A stretch of 64,000 bases of DNA from Beverwykella pulmonaria (GCA_001599595.1 BCHH01000009.1:1924503-1988502); one strand, 5' to 3'. Positions 36,154 to 47,597 are shown, counted from the first letter of the stretch. Notes: a model not told the origin generated them from the sequence alone. Translations and numbers: made by a program.

Positions 36154-37921
36154 ATGAAGTTTTCCACCATTCCTCTCATAGCCAGCCTCACCGCCTCGGT
36201 CGTAGCTCAGGATCTTCTCTTCCTGGAAGGCTTCCAGTACAAAGAATACGACGAAGCCGTAGCACTGGGCATATCTACCAAGACCGTCACTGAGGCCGAA
36301 TGGGCCGCCATGAAGACTGCGGACTTCGCCAAGTTCAAGGCTCTGGTCATTCCGGATCCGGATTGCGGAACCGTTTCCAGTATCAAGTTTTTGGAAAACT
36401 CCAAGAATGAGTGGTCCCCTGCTATCACGGGAAACATCATTTTGATTGGTATGCTTGTCGGCTTTCTTGAATGTTGGGGACATGAACTGACTATATTAGG
36501 CACTGACCCGTCCTTACACTTCGGCGAGGGCGGGGCCAAGACGCTCATCGACAACTCGATCAAGTTCGCCGCTTCTGGCACAACTCCTGCAGGCGTACCA
36601 CAGACTGGGCTCTACTACGCCTTGTCCTGCTACTACCAGAGCGATGACAGTATGAAGGTGGAAGAGGTAAATATTCCACTCGCTCAAGGCGCAGGCGTTC
36701 AATGCTAACACCCCTAAGCTCTCCTGGTTCGGTGACTTTACCGTTCGCGGAAACTTGGACTGCTACAACAAAGCCCATCTTGTAGCCGAGTCGTCTGCCA
36801 TGGACACCCTCGACGACGCATCCCTATCCAATTGGGATTGCAGTGTCCACGAAGCCTTCGCGTCCTACCCTTCAGTCGGTGCAAACGGATTCCAGGCCCT
36901 CGCAATCGCTCAAGACATCATGGGAATAGGCTCTCAGGTCTTCGGGGACGGAACTCGAGGCCTGCCATATATTATCGCCCGCGGTGCCACACCCGCCAAA
37001 TGCGGCGACGGAGTCTGGGATGAGAAGTTTGGCGAAGAGTGTGATGACGGCAACCACGTCAACGGCGACGGTTGCTCCCTCTCCTGCAAATGCGAGAGCG
37101 GTCTGCCTAAGGGCGATGGTACTTGCTACCCCAGCAACACCACAATCCCCGTAGGTCCCAGCGGCACCGGCTATAGCAATCCTCCCACCTCCTACCCCTC
37201 CGCCACCGGCGGTTACAGTTACCTTGCTCCTTATGGTAACTCCAGCGCGACGCCCACGTACTCCTACCCGGGCAGCTACCCGTCGTACACCCCACCCCCC
37301 TACGTAACCCCCGCGTGCCCGACAGGTCCCAAGATCATCGGTGTAGAAATCATCGTCGAGGTAACATACTCCGCCTCTTCCTACGTCCCGTGCGCTACAA
37401 AGGAACGCCCGATCTACGATGTCAAGACGTCCGCTCTTCCCTGCTACGTCTGCGCTATGACGTCCGACCACGTCACATACACCTCGACCGACTTTCTGAC
37501 AGTGACAACGACGACATGCGTGGATACTGCAATGCCTACCTCGACGTACTTCGCTCCTGTCGTCTACCCGTGTAAGACGTGCGAAGCGCATACGTTCACT
37601 GAGAAGGAGTGCATCACTTCGTACGTTGATACCTATACGGAGTACCCGGCTATTCCATATGTGACGCCGGAGCCGCATGTTCATATTTCAGAGGTGGCGT
37701 ATCCTACGGAGAGTGCTTACCCAGTCTATTCGAAGAGTGAGGGCTACTCCGTGTATACAGTTCCATCATGGACGAAGACGAAGAGCGAGGGACCGACAAG
37801 CACGGGGGCTTATTATACCACGGCTAATGTGGCAGAGTACACGGGGGCGGCGGTGAAGATGGAAGGTAAGGTTGCGGGCATTGTGGGAGGGGTGGCGGTT
37901 GCTGTTGCGGCATTTTTGTAG
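36154..37921 (+). CDS. Secreted GPI-anchored protein with cysteine-rich DUF4215-type repeat
   Basis: Three exons (36154-36448, 36500-36666, 36719-37921) give 554 residues. It starts with a signal peptide (MKFSTIPLIASLTASVVAQ) and ends with a GPI signal: a small-residue site, KMEGK, then VAGIVGGVAVAVAAFL. The first half contains motifs such as LVIPDPDCGTVSSIKFLENS and GDFTVRGNLDCYNKAHLVAE. In the middle is one Myxococcus-type cysteine-rich repeat (CGDGVWDEKFGEECDDGN, then GDGCSLSCKCE). The second half is Pro/Ser/Thr/Tyr-rich, likely O-glycosylated, with scattered Cys pairs, as in fungal cell-wall proteins. A cell-surface location is well supported; a molecular function is not known to me. Confidence 0.85.
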
Positions 37922-38545
37922 GTGGGAGAGCTAGTAGGAGAACAGAGGGTTGAAGAATTACGAGAGTTGGGTGTGCTGGAGTTTGCCGGTGTGTAGGTTG
38001 GTGTTAGGAGGTTAGGTGTAGGGTCTGAAATGGGGAATGGTAGATAAACGGATTGTGTTTTTGACTTCTCTAATCTGCATTAATACATTACACCCTTTTT
38101 TCGTCAATGCTGTTTTACATTACCACTCGGCACCAAAACTTTGGACAAGGTGTGTACAAGCCCTTTTAGCGGATGCGATAGGGCATAATAAGACTAAGCT
38201 GATCCTTTTACCTTTTCACTAAAACATGCGAAGCGTGCAGAGTGCAATATTCTGACAAAAAGTGTTCCCAATGCTCACCGATGAAGTGTTAACGCAGATG
38301 ACGACTTTGACTCGTTTTACTGACCATCTAGAAAGTTCTGCTTCCAAAATTGTCAAGTTGAGTGCAATGTGGTTTTTGCGATCAGCGCTTACGTCTAGAT
38401 CGTGTTGACGCTTCCCTTCTTTACATACACTGTGGAATACTCTTTTGTTGACATTCTGGATAGCTCATGTATAGGATCATGGATTTTATAGCAACTTCGC
38501 TTGGCATGATCCACTCAGTACCCAGGTGAGTCTCTACTCATGGTC
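37922..38545. other. Intergenic region
   Basis: AT-rich spacer between convergent genes, with stops in all frames. It holds no recognisable feature. Confidence 0.45.
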
Positions 38546-39657
38546 TCATGCCAAAATCTTCAATTGGTTGCAGCAGCTGCCACAATAGTGCAACGAAGGG
38601 GGTCTTTCAAGAGCACATATCCGTTCAAAAACAGTTTGTGCAGGCGGACGAGACTTCCGATTACGTTGTAGCATATCTCCCACCAAATCTCGTAAAGCCC
38701 TCGAATCTCCCCAAATAAGAAAAAAAAGTGGGTTGAGCCACTCCATGGCCATTTCAAGATTTGCTTGATATGAGCGATCTCGATTCTGCCGCAGATCTAG
38801 AAGAAATTTTAGAGGACATGACCGGTAAACGTACAACATTTCCAAGAAAATACACCCAAGAGAGAATACATCGGCGGAACGACCGCTGGGTTGATACTCG
38901 GCGACTTCTGGAGCAAAGTAACGTGGTGAGCCTCGAATTCCAGTTTCTGTCACGCTTCCTGTGTGCTCTGCAAAATCTGTCGAGGTACCAAAGTCGGTGA
39001 TGTAGATGTTATCGATGGTGAGGAGTATATTGGAGGTTTCAGGTCTTTGTGCTTGATTTTTTGACCATGCATATATGCCAATGCCCCTGAGAGGCATCCA
39101 AAGGCATGGCCGATTCGATTGCGGTTTGTAAATGGCGTGTATTTATCGTCTGCGATTCTCCCGATCGCCCCCAGGCTATGGAGCCGTCGAAAGGCATCAT
39201 CACCAAGCCGTTCAACTATCTCACTTTGGAGCCAATAATCGGCCCCTAACCAGTGTCTGGCCGCTATTTGCTTAGAGAGAAGAAGTTCAAAATCGTCCAT
39301 GAAATTCCCTAAGTCGCATATTGCAACAGGCCATAGCAGGATTCCGATAACCCGATTGTGAACAAACGATCCGACAATCTTCACAATATGATCATGCCCA
39401 GAGAGTCGTTCCAAGTTGCTCATTTCCTTCTTGAATGGAGCGGAATCGGAGATCGTGCGAGCTAAATATCTTTGTTTGACCGCAACAGCGAGGCCTCGGC
39501 AAGTGGTCTCGTGCACGTCGCTTGTGGAGCCACGCCCAAGCCGTCGTCCAATCTCTAGAGGAAGTTGTTCATCACAGCCGAATTCGACATGTTTCCCTCT
39601 TCCGGTATTAGACCAGTCGAAGGAGTCTGGGACTAAAATTCGTGAGGCTGAAGACAT
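38546..39657 (-). pseudogene. Protein kinase gene with a frameshift in the catalytic loop
   Basis: From the ATG at 39657 the frame reads MSSASRILVPDSFDWSNTGR, GRRLGRGSTSDVHE (Gly-rich loop), LAVAVKQRY (ATP lysine), HDHIVKIVGSF, and CLSGALAYMHGQKIKHKDLKP, the catalytic loop. It then slips: the next conserved piece (SNILLTIDNIYITDFGTS) is in the -1 frame, followed by GIRGSPRYFAPEVAEY and SADVFSLGCIFLEMLY to the stop at 38546. The total is 1112 nt, one short of a multiple of three. One extra base near 39031-39037 would restore KPSNILL, the normal continuation. All other kinase motifs are intact, so the break is recent or an assembly error. A relative lies at 49937-51739. Confidence 0.75.
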
Positions 39658-40404
39658 CTGTTGACTTTGTCAGTCTTCGGCGCTGGAACGTGCCGTGGCA
39701 AAACTCTTACGTGTGTGAATTGATTAGTGAAGAACGAATGGGATACTAGTGTTTCTGTATCGTAGACTCTCGCATTGTTGAGATTGAGGCGGCAAGCGCA
39801 TCGTGAAGAGAGTATGATTTTGATGGCTACGAGGCGCAGCGGGGGACGGCTGAATTATGCCTGGTCGAGCTCAGCCTTGTGTAGCAGAAGTCGCAGTCTT
39901 CATGGACATGAATTGATTTGTTGGCGATTTCGCTTCGCATCAACGACAAATATTGACATTGGGAACGACAGCCTCGTAAGCGGTTGTGTGTAGTGATAGA
40001 TAAAGAAGAAAAACCTTGAGGCCAGGATTGATGAAAGTCGGAAGAGGAAAGATAGGGGTGGCAGAGACCGAGCGTGCCTGCAATTGTCTTTCATTTGGGC
40101 GGGCGAGAGCTGGTACCCAAGATCACCCACAGCTCGAACTTGACACCCTATTTCTATATGTACGTTGAGTTAGTGATTAATTAGACAGAATTACGTACGT
40201 GAATGTAGATGTTTCATTGGCAGGGTCTTCCAATCAAATTCTGGCCCTCCTTGTCCATACATATCCCCTGCAAGCAATTGCAGATGGTGGATCAGTTAGC
40301 CAGGAATTTTTCCGTGCCGAGGTGATGCATATAATTATTTCTCTACGAGGTTATGTATGTGTTTGGTTATTCATTCACATGTACACTATGTTTGCTGCAA
40401 ATAT
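39658..40404. other. Intergenic region
   Basis: Upstream of the kinase gene and downstream of the minus-strand F-box gene. Short frames only; no repeat or RNA gene recognised. Confidence 0.45.
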
Positions 40405-41499
40405 TTACCTAGTGTTGAATGAACCAAAGACAATCGCTTTGCCAGAGTCGTTGTTCTCCTGCACAAGCGACTTCTCAAGCATGAGCAAGAGATGCGAAGT
40501 CCGAATAAGCAGCTCTTCAAAAATAAGTTAGCACGACACGCATACATGCGGGATTGAGGCTGCATACCGTCGTACTCTATTTCATAACTAACAGGCATGT
40601 CTTCTTCATCGGCTCGTATCAAAATTGGAGCATCTCTCCTTAGCTTTCTCTCCTTTATGTTGAATCTCAAACCTGTGTTCTTCGCCTGGCTAACCCAGAG
40701 GATACTTTCATCATCGATACTTCTCTTCCCTTCCACGATCTCTCTCACGCTTTCCTTCCCTTTGCCGACAACTTCCTCCATCTTGGGTTCCGTATTTGAA
40801 ACCATACTTTGACCTTTGGTAGCCATATCCTTCAGCCATTCCCTCCAAACTCTCACCACCCCCTCCTCCACCCCGACGAAACACGCAAAGAGCCCACGTC
40901 GTGGCCCAACCTTCACTAGGTTCGTCTGCGCAACCAGCTGCGTGAACAGCTCGTGTCCATCCAAATTCAGTATTTGCTTCACGGTCTCTCCCTCAAACTT
41001 ATCAGCCGGCGAGCCAGGATACGTTCGGCTCCCGGGTACATCTCCAGGCGGTCTTCGCACTCGCCTGCCCCCACTTTCGAGCTCGCGACGATGCGGTCGG
41101 AAGCGCGAGTACATCTCCCGCATCTCGCCCAATCGAGCAGCAACATTGGCATTATCTCTAGATAGGGGGTCGTAATGGGTAAGGCCATCGGTGCCATGGT
41201 AGGTGCAGAAGTAGGGCGGCTCAGTGAGCTTTGCGGAGGGGTGGTAGCATTCTAAGAGGAGAGTGTGCGAGCTTAGTTCAGAGGCTGCAACGAGGCGCAT
41301 TTTTAGGATGCGGAGAATGAGTGCGTATATCCGGTGCGAGAGGACTGCCAGATGGAGAAGTTCGGGCGTGGGGAGAGGCATGAGGAGGTGGAGAAGGAGC
41401 TGTGAGTAGGTTAGCGGGAATGAGAGAAGGGCATGTGTGGTGGAATACCTCATTGGGGAGCTTGTAGAAATGGCATTCCGCCATTGAGTCCGGAGCCAT
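40405..41499 (-). CDS. F-box-like hypothetical protein
   Basis: Three exons (41499-41449, 41399-40568, 40514-40405) give 330 residues. The first 17 codons end KLPNE and splice to LLLHLLMPLPTPELLHLAVL, making a normal F-box helix start (LPNELLLHLL). The middle has an Arg-rich patch (HRRELESGGRRVRRPPG) and the segment LVAQTNLVKVGPRRGLFACFVGVEEG. The last part includes ESILWVSQAKNTGLRFNIKE and ends GKAIVFGSFNTR. It is probably an SCF adaptor, but the target is unknown. The start at 41499 is chosen as the first in-frame ATG with an F-box downstream; M at 41484 is an alternative. It is divergent from ECM11 across 277 bp. Confidence 0.7.
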
Positions 41500-41776
41500 C
41501 GACAATGAGTAGAGTGAAGATTGGTAGCAGCCGTGAATGCGCTCGAAACAGCGATGATGGACATAAAGCAGTGAATGGAGATAAGAGACGATATCGTCAT
41601 GAGGCAGGGCTAAGCCCAACTTGGACGACCACGCTAGGCTGTAGCGGGCTACGCTCAAATGTCAACGTGTGCCCGTTTTGATATGGCATCTTCACAACTT
41701 TTCTCCTCCACTTTCTCACCTCTGAGCCTACAGAGGCGCCGGCAGGTGCGCTCAAGTTCCGTAAGCCGTCTCGAAT

Positions 41777-43513
41777 ATGCAGAGCTACGCGAAACGCACC
41801 AAATCTGGTGACGCTCAGAATGGCCCGCCCAGTAACTCGAGTCGCGTAGCCGTCGCCGCCAACGCGAAGATGCCAGTGAAGAAAACAATTCTGAATCACC
41901 AGAATCATGTGCAGCAGCATCTTCCGGCACGGCGACAGGGTGGAAGCCGAAGTAACACCCCGGCTCCGCAGCAGCAGCCACAGCAGCCTCACCCCCAGCG
42001 CCAAGGTCAACTCTGGCAGAAAGGCAATGCGTACGACACCGATGCTGAGAGTCTCGATACGACGGTTCATCAGTCATCTGTGTTCCAGGTCGAAGATAGC
42101 CAAAAGACCAATCAGCAGTTTGCCCAAGAGCTTGGTGGTAATGATGATCTGTACGACGAAGACGGGGGTGACAACGAAAATGATGAGGAAGGCGAAGTTG
42201 TCAACAAGGGTGATGAAGAGCTGGAAGGCTCTGAGAACCAGGAGCAACACTACGATCAAGATGAAAACGAGCAGCACCTTCTCGAGCAGTTCAACCTTTT
42301 GCAGGAGCCCCCCAAGGTGCAACAGAAATTCCTAGCAACCTTCAGGCCGCAAAGGAATATGTTCGACGGCGGCGAGTCATACCCATCAACTACATCTGGA
42401 CCCCCGAGCAACTTTCCGCAGGACCCTAATCCAGATCAAGAACTCTCCTCAGACGATGTGGATCAACACAGCGTTGCTCCGTCTCTGCAACGCCTCGCAG
42501 TAAAAGGCCAGTCGCATCGCAAAAGTGTCGAACAGCCGTTTCAACATTCGCTAGAGAACCGCGACACAGGGTCTAACCAAAGTCAAATCTACAAACAAGC
42601 GGCTACCCTGCGTGGAAACCAGCACACCGATACCAAGGTCCCAACGCATGGAGTTGCATTCCACCAGTCCTATCCCGCTTCTATTGGGAGCAGTCAACTT
42701 CCCCCTTCCAGCCAGTCCACAGCCCCGATTGTTCCTCCTGTTCCAGTTCCCGTCAAAGGAAATGCACGCCACAACACTCATACGTACGTTGACCAAGCTC
42801 CTCCAAGCGATTCGCGGCAACTTTCCAGTGCTATGCAACCTCCACCGACAAAACTGGCCCAGCAACCTGCGCCTGCTAAACGTGCTATTCCAATCCAACC
42901 TGTGGAAGAATCTTTCGCTCATTTTCAATCTGTACAGAACGGCCAATTTTATCGACGACCGATGGAAGAAGCCCGCACCCAACGTCAATTTGTAGACGAG
43001 CCTTCCGTCCGTCAGCACTCTACCGGGGAGATTTATGCTCACCATCAAGAGCCAATTGAAGACTATGACAAGCCCGCTCTCTTCGAGATGGAGTACAGCC
43101 AGTTGAAGACTGAGAGCTTCGACACTGTTCCCCGTGGTGGTACTCAAGTTCTCTCCGCTGATATGCTCCAGAAGCCGCTTGATGAGCGCCTGGAGCATGT
43201 CAAAAAGAGTCTTGGTATAGAGGATCAAGCTAAATTCTTCAGCTCCCTGCTGACCACCGAGTGGGAAGAGGCTGGCGATTGGTTCCTCGGAAAGTTCAGC
43301 GACATCATCAACCGTACGAAAGAGGCAAGGCAGACCAAGCGCAAACTGGCCGTTGCATTCGAGAATGAGATTGAGCAGCGTCATGAGAGCGTCGCGAAGA
43401 AACAGCACCTAGTGGAGGATGCTATGAAAAAGATGAAGGCACAGGGTCAGGATCTCATGCCCAAGAATCCAATGGCAGTACGAGGCTCGAAGAGTCCATT
43501 GAGGGAGAAGTGA
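41777..43513 (+). CDS. ECM11: Ecm11-domain protein
   Basis: Single exon of 578 residues. The first 430 are disordered, Gln/Pro/Asn-rich, with an acidic stretch around residues 125-170 (YDEDGGDNENDEEGEVVN). The C-terminal 110 residues form the conserved fungal Ecm11 domain: MEYSQLKTESFDTVPRGG, LDERLEHVKKSLGIEDQAKF, TTEWEEAGDWFLGKFSDIIN, then a long basic helix with AFENEIEQRHESVAKKQ. In yeast, Ecm11 with Gmc2 forms the central element of the synaptonemal complex and is SUMOylated in meiosis. In filamentous fungi the role is inferred. The low-complexity N-terminus is usual for the family. Confidence 0.75.
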   Translation: MQSYAKRTKSGDAQNGPPSNSSRVAVAANAKMPVKKTILNHQNHVQQHLPARRQGGSRSNTPAPQQQPQQPHPQRQGQLWQKGNAYDTDAESLDTTVHQSSVFQVEDSQKTNQQFAQELGGNDDLYDEDGGDNENDEEGEVVNKGDEELEGSENQEQHYDQDENEQHLLEQFNLLQEPPKVQQKFLATFRPQRNMFDGGESYPSTTSGPPSNFPQDPNPDQELSSDDVDQHSVAPSLQRLAVKGQSHRKSVEQPFQHSLENRDTGSNQSQIYKQAATLRGNQHTDTKVPTHGVAFHQSYPASIGSSQLPPSSQSTAPIVPPVPVPVKGNARHNTHTYVDQAPPSDSRQLSSAMQPPPTKLAQQPAPAKRAIPIQPVEESFAHFQSVQNGQFYRRPMEEARTQRQFVDEPSVRQHSTGEIYAHHQEPIEDYDKPALFEMEYSQLKTESFDTVPRGGTQVLSADMLQKPLDERLEHVKKSLGIEDQAKFFSSLLTTEWEEAGDWFLGKFSDIINRTKEARQTKRKLAVAFENEIEQRHESVAKKQHLVEDAMKKMKAQGQDLMPKNPMAVRGSKSPLREK

Positions 43514-44605
43514 GCGAGGCTATGGATGTGTCGGTGAAGATTTCCTTTTTGATCCTTGCGATTTAATGCTGTTATATCTCACGTACGAGCTACGACTAGT
43601 GCTTAACAATTGATGGACATAGGCTTGGGTTGGGCATAGGTACGAGTGTTGCATTTGGAGTTACGACGGTTGTCTTGCATTCCATATACCCATATTCGCG
43701 CGCATGTGCTATAGATAAGTTGGCGCAAAAAAAGATATTGCAATTCTCTCTCGTCTTCCCTTATTAGTTTCATTGTGTCTCCAAGCTAGTCTCGAGGTAC
43801 CACCACCAGCATGCTGTACGGAACGGTACCCTATCTTCACTTTCCAACTTTTGCCTCTCGGCACTGACTCTTAGGGTCATTTTCACTCTAGCTTTCCCTT
43901 CCTATTCTCTTTCAGATGCACCCAGACATACACAAAAGGGTATACAGTCTCCAGAACCATAATCACTAGAATGACCACAATACTCCCCCACAACCCCACG
44001 ACCCCACAGACGCCCAGTTATGAGGTGCATTCAAACACCGCCACAAGAACACGTCGTATACCGTTACACATTCCAAATATCTCGTAATCCTATGACTTCC
44101 GTCGGCCACCCCTTTTCCGAATCACACCTTACGATCACCACTCCGCCAACTTGACAAACCTCAAGAGATCGCCTCCTTGCATCACCCCTTCTCAGTAATA
44201 GAAACAGCTATTTCCATCCAATAGTTAACTGTAACAGCAGCCCCATTCAGGACACCGTCAACTGCTCGCGCTCATCTGGGAAACACCGGCACAGCGCATG
44301 CAGAAGTGCAATTGCTACTAACACGCCTATGCAGAGCTGTTTCACAAGCAGGGGTGAGCGAGTAGTAGATCTCGTAGGCCAATGTGCTGGGCCTATCCTC
44401 CATTAACATCAATATCAACCTCCACAAAAATCCTCCCCGCCCCGCTACGCAACTCTCGGAGATCGAGTAATTGGAGTAGAGAAGACGTACAGATATTGCA
44501 ATCCTCAAGATTAGACCAGCAGAACCTCTTGTGTCGGAGCTTTGACGAATCGTCAGTTTCTATAATAGGTGCCTCTCCTAAACCTCTTTCCATCATGTAT
44601 CCTAT
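43514..44605. other. Intergenic region after ECM11
   Basis: No complete gene. On the minus strand at 44393-44596 a 67-codon frame (with HKRFCWSNLEDCNICTSS) follows the HET remnant listed next and may be part of the same decayed gene. Otherwise nothing was seen. Confidence 0.4.
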
Positions 44606-45106
44606 TCAACGATAGCAGTTGACACTGCCTATCACTGGTTCAATAGCCAAGGCACCCCACCCATCACTAAAGGCGTCGATGGCAATGAAGAAGGTTTCCT
44701 CACTGACGTTTGGCTGAGATGGATGAGCCCAATGGCTATATAGGTACTGCTTCTCCTCAAATCCCCACGACTCACTATCATCTGAGTAGAACCGAGACCA
44801 CCTATGAAATATATGGTCCTTCTTTAAGACCGCCCCTTTAAGCCTGAGTGACCGGGGGCGAACTTGCCCAAACGGATCCTCACCCTAAACACCGGTCCGA
44901 GCTTCCAGAACAGCCAACTTAATGGCCTGGGAAAGTTGTTTCTCTTCTGCGCGCAGAGCATACTCATGAAGATCGATAGCTCTCAACCGTAGATTTGAGC
45001 AGTGGAAATGGAACTTGGTGGGGTCGTCAGACGATGCCCACGACCAAGAAGGGGCGCAATAATGAAAGAGTACTGTGCAGGTGAATTTTCGGTAATCCAG
45101 CCCCAC
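44606..45106 (-). pseudogene. C-terminal remnant of a HET-domain gene
   Basis: The minus-strand frame reads VGLDYRKFTCTVLFHYCAPS directly followed by WSWASSDDPTKFHFHC, the APSWSWAS block found downstream of the HET domain in many fungal proteins. It goes on with LRAEEKQLSQAIKLAVLEAR, an in-frame TAG at 44885-44887, then GEDPFGQVRPRSLRLKGAVL, a DSESWGF segment and a stop at 44606. The material after the stop continues the usual HET tail ('D.FG.V..G.L.L.G'), so the TAG is a disabling change inside a former gene. No HET core lies upstream; the amine-oxidase-like gene starts there instead. It is therefore a 3' fragment. Confidence 0.65.
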
Positions 45107-45236
45107 TTTCCTCGTCTATCTATTTCCTCACGAGCTATTGTAGATACAAGCGAAATTGAGACTGAAACATATGGTCGTATTTCTATGGTTTCCAACAATT
45201 TCCTTCTTAGCTCGCAACCGTTCATTAGACCTCTTT

Positions 45237-46913
45237 TCACCATCGAAGAGGCCTTATCTCTGGGCCAACAATATGACTCCCCCCTTCATCATGGTTCTGA
45301 TCGTGCTTGAAATGTGCGGCATACCAGACAACCACATCCTGATCTGTAACGGACTCTCCATTCATGAATTTGTCAATATGCGCCTTTGTCTGGTCAGCCG
45401 TCCCGCCAACGGCCGTAACCCCATCATCCAGTTCGTTTGGATGATAACGCAATACCCACAGGTCGCCGACGCCAAAAGCATCAGCAGTTCCATCATTGCT
45501 ACCCGGGAAGAGCCCATAGGAGTCTCCAGTTCGTAGATTCGATATCTCCCAGTGGCGCGAGTGTGAAGCGTCCTTGGGACGTTGTATCTCGTACACCTTG
45601 TCATGGTAGTTCGACGTACCAATGATCGGTGGTTTGTTAAACTCCCGAACGATGTTGTTGCCTGGGGTTTCAATGTCAAAATCCAAGCGCCAATAAGCAT
45701 GATGATGATGCACCTGACATACACAAGCCGCGCCCTCAAGGACGGCACCGAATCCAAATCGTGGACGTAAAGTACCGTCAACATGGAAGCGCCACTCAGT
45801 TATGTATCGGTACCATCCTGCCTCCAATTGCGAGACTAGCACCACCTCCGACCCCTGAACATAGATGCCAACGCCACGGTAGTTTCCCCCATCCAAGTGA
45901 GAATCAAGAATCGTCTTCGCCGGCGAGCTGCATAGTCTGAATCCATCGGCAAAATCACTACCGGAACACTGGAATGGCAGTTCTGCGTACTGCCAGTCGC
46001 GGTAATGTGGCCCACACCCAGTAGCTTGTGCCTCATATTCAACGTTTAGGATTGGTACGTGTGCTTGAAATAAAACCGTTTTTCCTTTGTACTTTACGTT
46101 TTTCAACTCGATGCCCGAACCTTTCGTTCCCGATGAGCCCGAGGGACGTATTGCTTGGAATGTCCAGAGCACTTTTCCACTTTGGGATATTTGTAAGTTC
46201 ATGGTTCCTGGCTTGCGGTCTCCACTAGATGAGGCTGCGCGCCGTGGGGCACTGCATGCTAGCATGTTAGTATCTACAGTTGTCTGGTTGAGGAATGTGC
46301 CATTATTCATGTTGACAAAAGCGATCCGGCTCGTATCATTAGATGTCAGTGCGAGCTTTAAGATACGATGCGAAGTCCCATCCGCGAAGTCTTCAGAAGA
46401 AACTGGCGGCATCGACAGACCGACGACCTCGTTGGAGTGCCGCTTAGCGATCTGAGCAGCTTCATCAACTTCTCCTTCATTTGGAATGGGCTGAATATTG
46501 GCGTCGGATACGGTGATTGAAGATAGATCGAAAAGCCCGCCGTCGACGAAAACTGATCGGCCATGGACGTAATCGTAGATCGTTGATCGGAACCTCTCTT
46601 CAGCGGATTTGGTGTCAATTGCTGAGGCAAGTAACTCGGATGATACTACTCGGTATCTCGTGCTGTTAAGAAAACGACGAATTCCACACTGTTGCAATGC
46701 CTCTAGGACGGTGTTATTCAATTCCTGATGGGTGGCACCAAAAGGCTCAAGAGTAACAAGTGGGGTGCCATTATCTTGTAAGAAGATTTGATGAACATCG
46801 TTGCTTACGGCAATCGCTGGATATATAGAGCTCAATAAGAGAATATGATAAAGTTGTAGGAATGACATTGTTGTTGATAAGAGAAGAAGCAGCAAGCAGC
46901 TGGAATTCGCCAA
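45237..46913 (-). CDS. Secreted copper amine oxidase-like protein
   Basis: Single exon of 558 residues, beginning with a hydrophobic signal sequence; a second ATG 16 codons in (MSFLQLYHILLLSS) could be the true start. The C-terminal half resembles the catalytic beta-sandwich of copper amine oxidases: an HHHH run at 402-405 followed by AYWRLDFDIETPGNN (like the NHQHxFxxRxD copper-ligand strand), a NYHDKVYEIQ strand, GDLWVLRYHPNELDDG, and DVVVWYAAHFKHDQNHDEGG in place of the third-His region. The position expected for the TPQ tyrosine reads W367-Y368-R369, not Asn-Tyr-Asp/Glu. Four to six Asn-X-Ser/Thr sites fit secretion. It may lack amine oxidase activity. Enzymatic function is unproven. Confidence 0.65.
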   Translation of the reverse strand: MANSSCLLLLLLSTTMSFLQLYHILLLSSIYPAIAVSNDVHQIFLQDNGTPLVTLEPFGATHQELNNTVLEALQQCGIRRFLNSTRYRVVSSELLASAIDTKSAEERFRSTIYDYVHGRSVFVDGGLFDLSSITVSDANIQPIPNEGEVDEAAQIAKRHSNEVVGLSMPPVSSEDFADGTSHRILKLALTSNDTSRIAFVNMNNGTFLNQTTVDTNMLACSAPRRAASSSGDRKPGTMNLQISQSGKVLWTFQAIRPSGSSGTKGSGIELKNVKYKGKTVLFQAHVPILNVEYEAQATGCGPHYRDWQYAELPFQCSGSDFADGFRLCSSPAKTILDSHLDGGNYRGVGIYVQGSEVVLVSQLEAGWYRYITEWRFHVDGTLRPRFGFGAVLEGAACVCQVHHHHAYWRLDFDIETPGNNIVREFNKPPIIGTSNYHDKVYEIQRPKDASHSRHWEISNLRTGDSYGLFPGSNDGTADAFGVGDLWVLRYHPNELDDGVTAVGGTADQTKAHIDKFMNGESVTDQDVVVWYAAHFKHDQNHDEGGSHIVGPEIRPLRW

Positions 46914-47597
46914 AGGAAGGGCGATGTGCTATTTTAATTGAAAGAGTGACGAGCCGGATGTCTCCACAGGCTGCGAAGGAGGGAGCCAAAACAGGAATTA
47001 CCATTCAGCTAGCCGGCGGCTTGAACCACCATCAGGGCGAATAATTGTTTGTTCGTATGTCTAAAGACTAAATGGTGAAGCTCGGCGCTCCAATGCCATT
47101 GTTAGTGACAAAGGGGCGTTGTCAGCTGGACTTCCCAACCAATTGCTTGTTCGGTAAACCGGTCTACGTTTGAGGAACTGGCCTATCATTTAAGGAGAGC
47201 AAAAGCGGGGAAAAATTCGATGTCACAAAAGACCTCTCGGTCATGAATGATTGACCCGTTGTGAATACAGCTGACTTTTCGCCAAGCAAAGCTGAGTTCA
47301 GCTGAAGCAACCAGTCTTACATCCTTAAAGAGTCTTGTGTTTTCTTTCCAAGCTTTGCTACTCAGGGCAAGTCTCGCTTGCTTGCGGCTGTTCCAGCGGC
47401 CTCATAAGTCAAATATTGAGCTATACGTCAAACTTGTTTTCTACACACTGTAGCGGCAGTGGTATAAATTTGCATAAGGAAGATTCTACTGCCGACACCT
47501 ATAGCTCTCCATATATTACTCATGGACTAATTGTGGTACTATCCTTTCCATTTAAGTTTATGGAACATACCCATTACAAAAAAAAGGAAGTTAAGAG
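46914..47597. other. Intergenic region
   Basis: AT-rich spacer upstream of the amine-oxidase-like gene and downstream of the HET/zinc-knuckle gene. A plus-strand frame of 125 codons at 47335-47712 runs antisense into the HET tail exons and is not protein-like. Confidence 0.5.

Noticed and set aside
36872..37684. 270-codon minus-strand frame rich in Val, Arg and Gly
   Set aside because: Antisense to the GPI-anchored protein; composition mirrors its Ser/Thr/Tyr-rich stretch.
42551..43408. 285-codon minus-strand frame
   Set aside because: Antisense shadow of ECM11.
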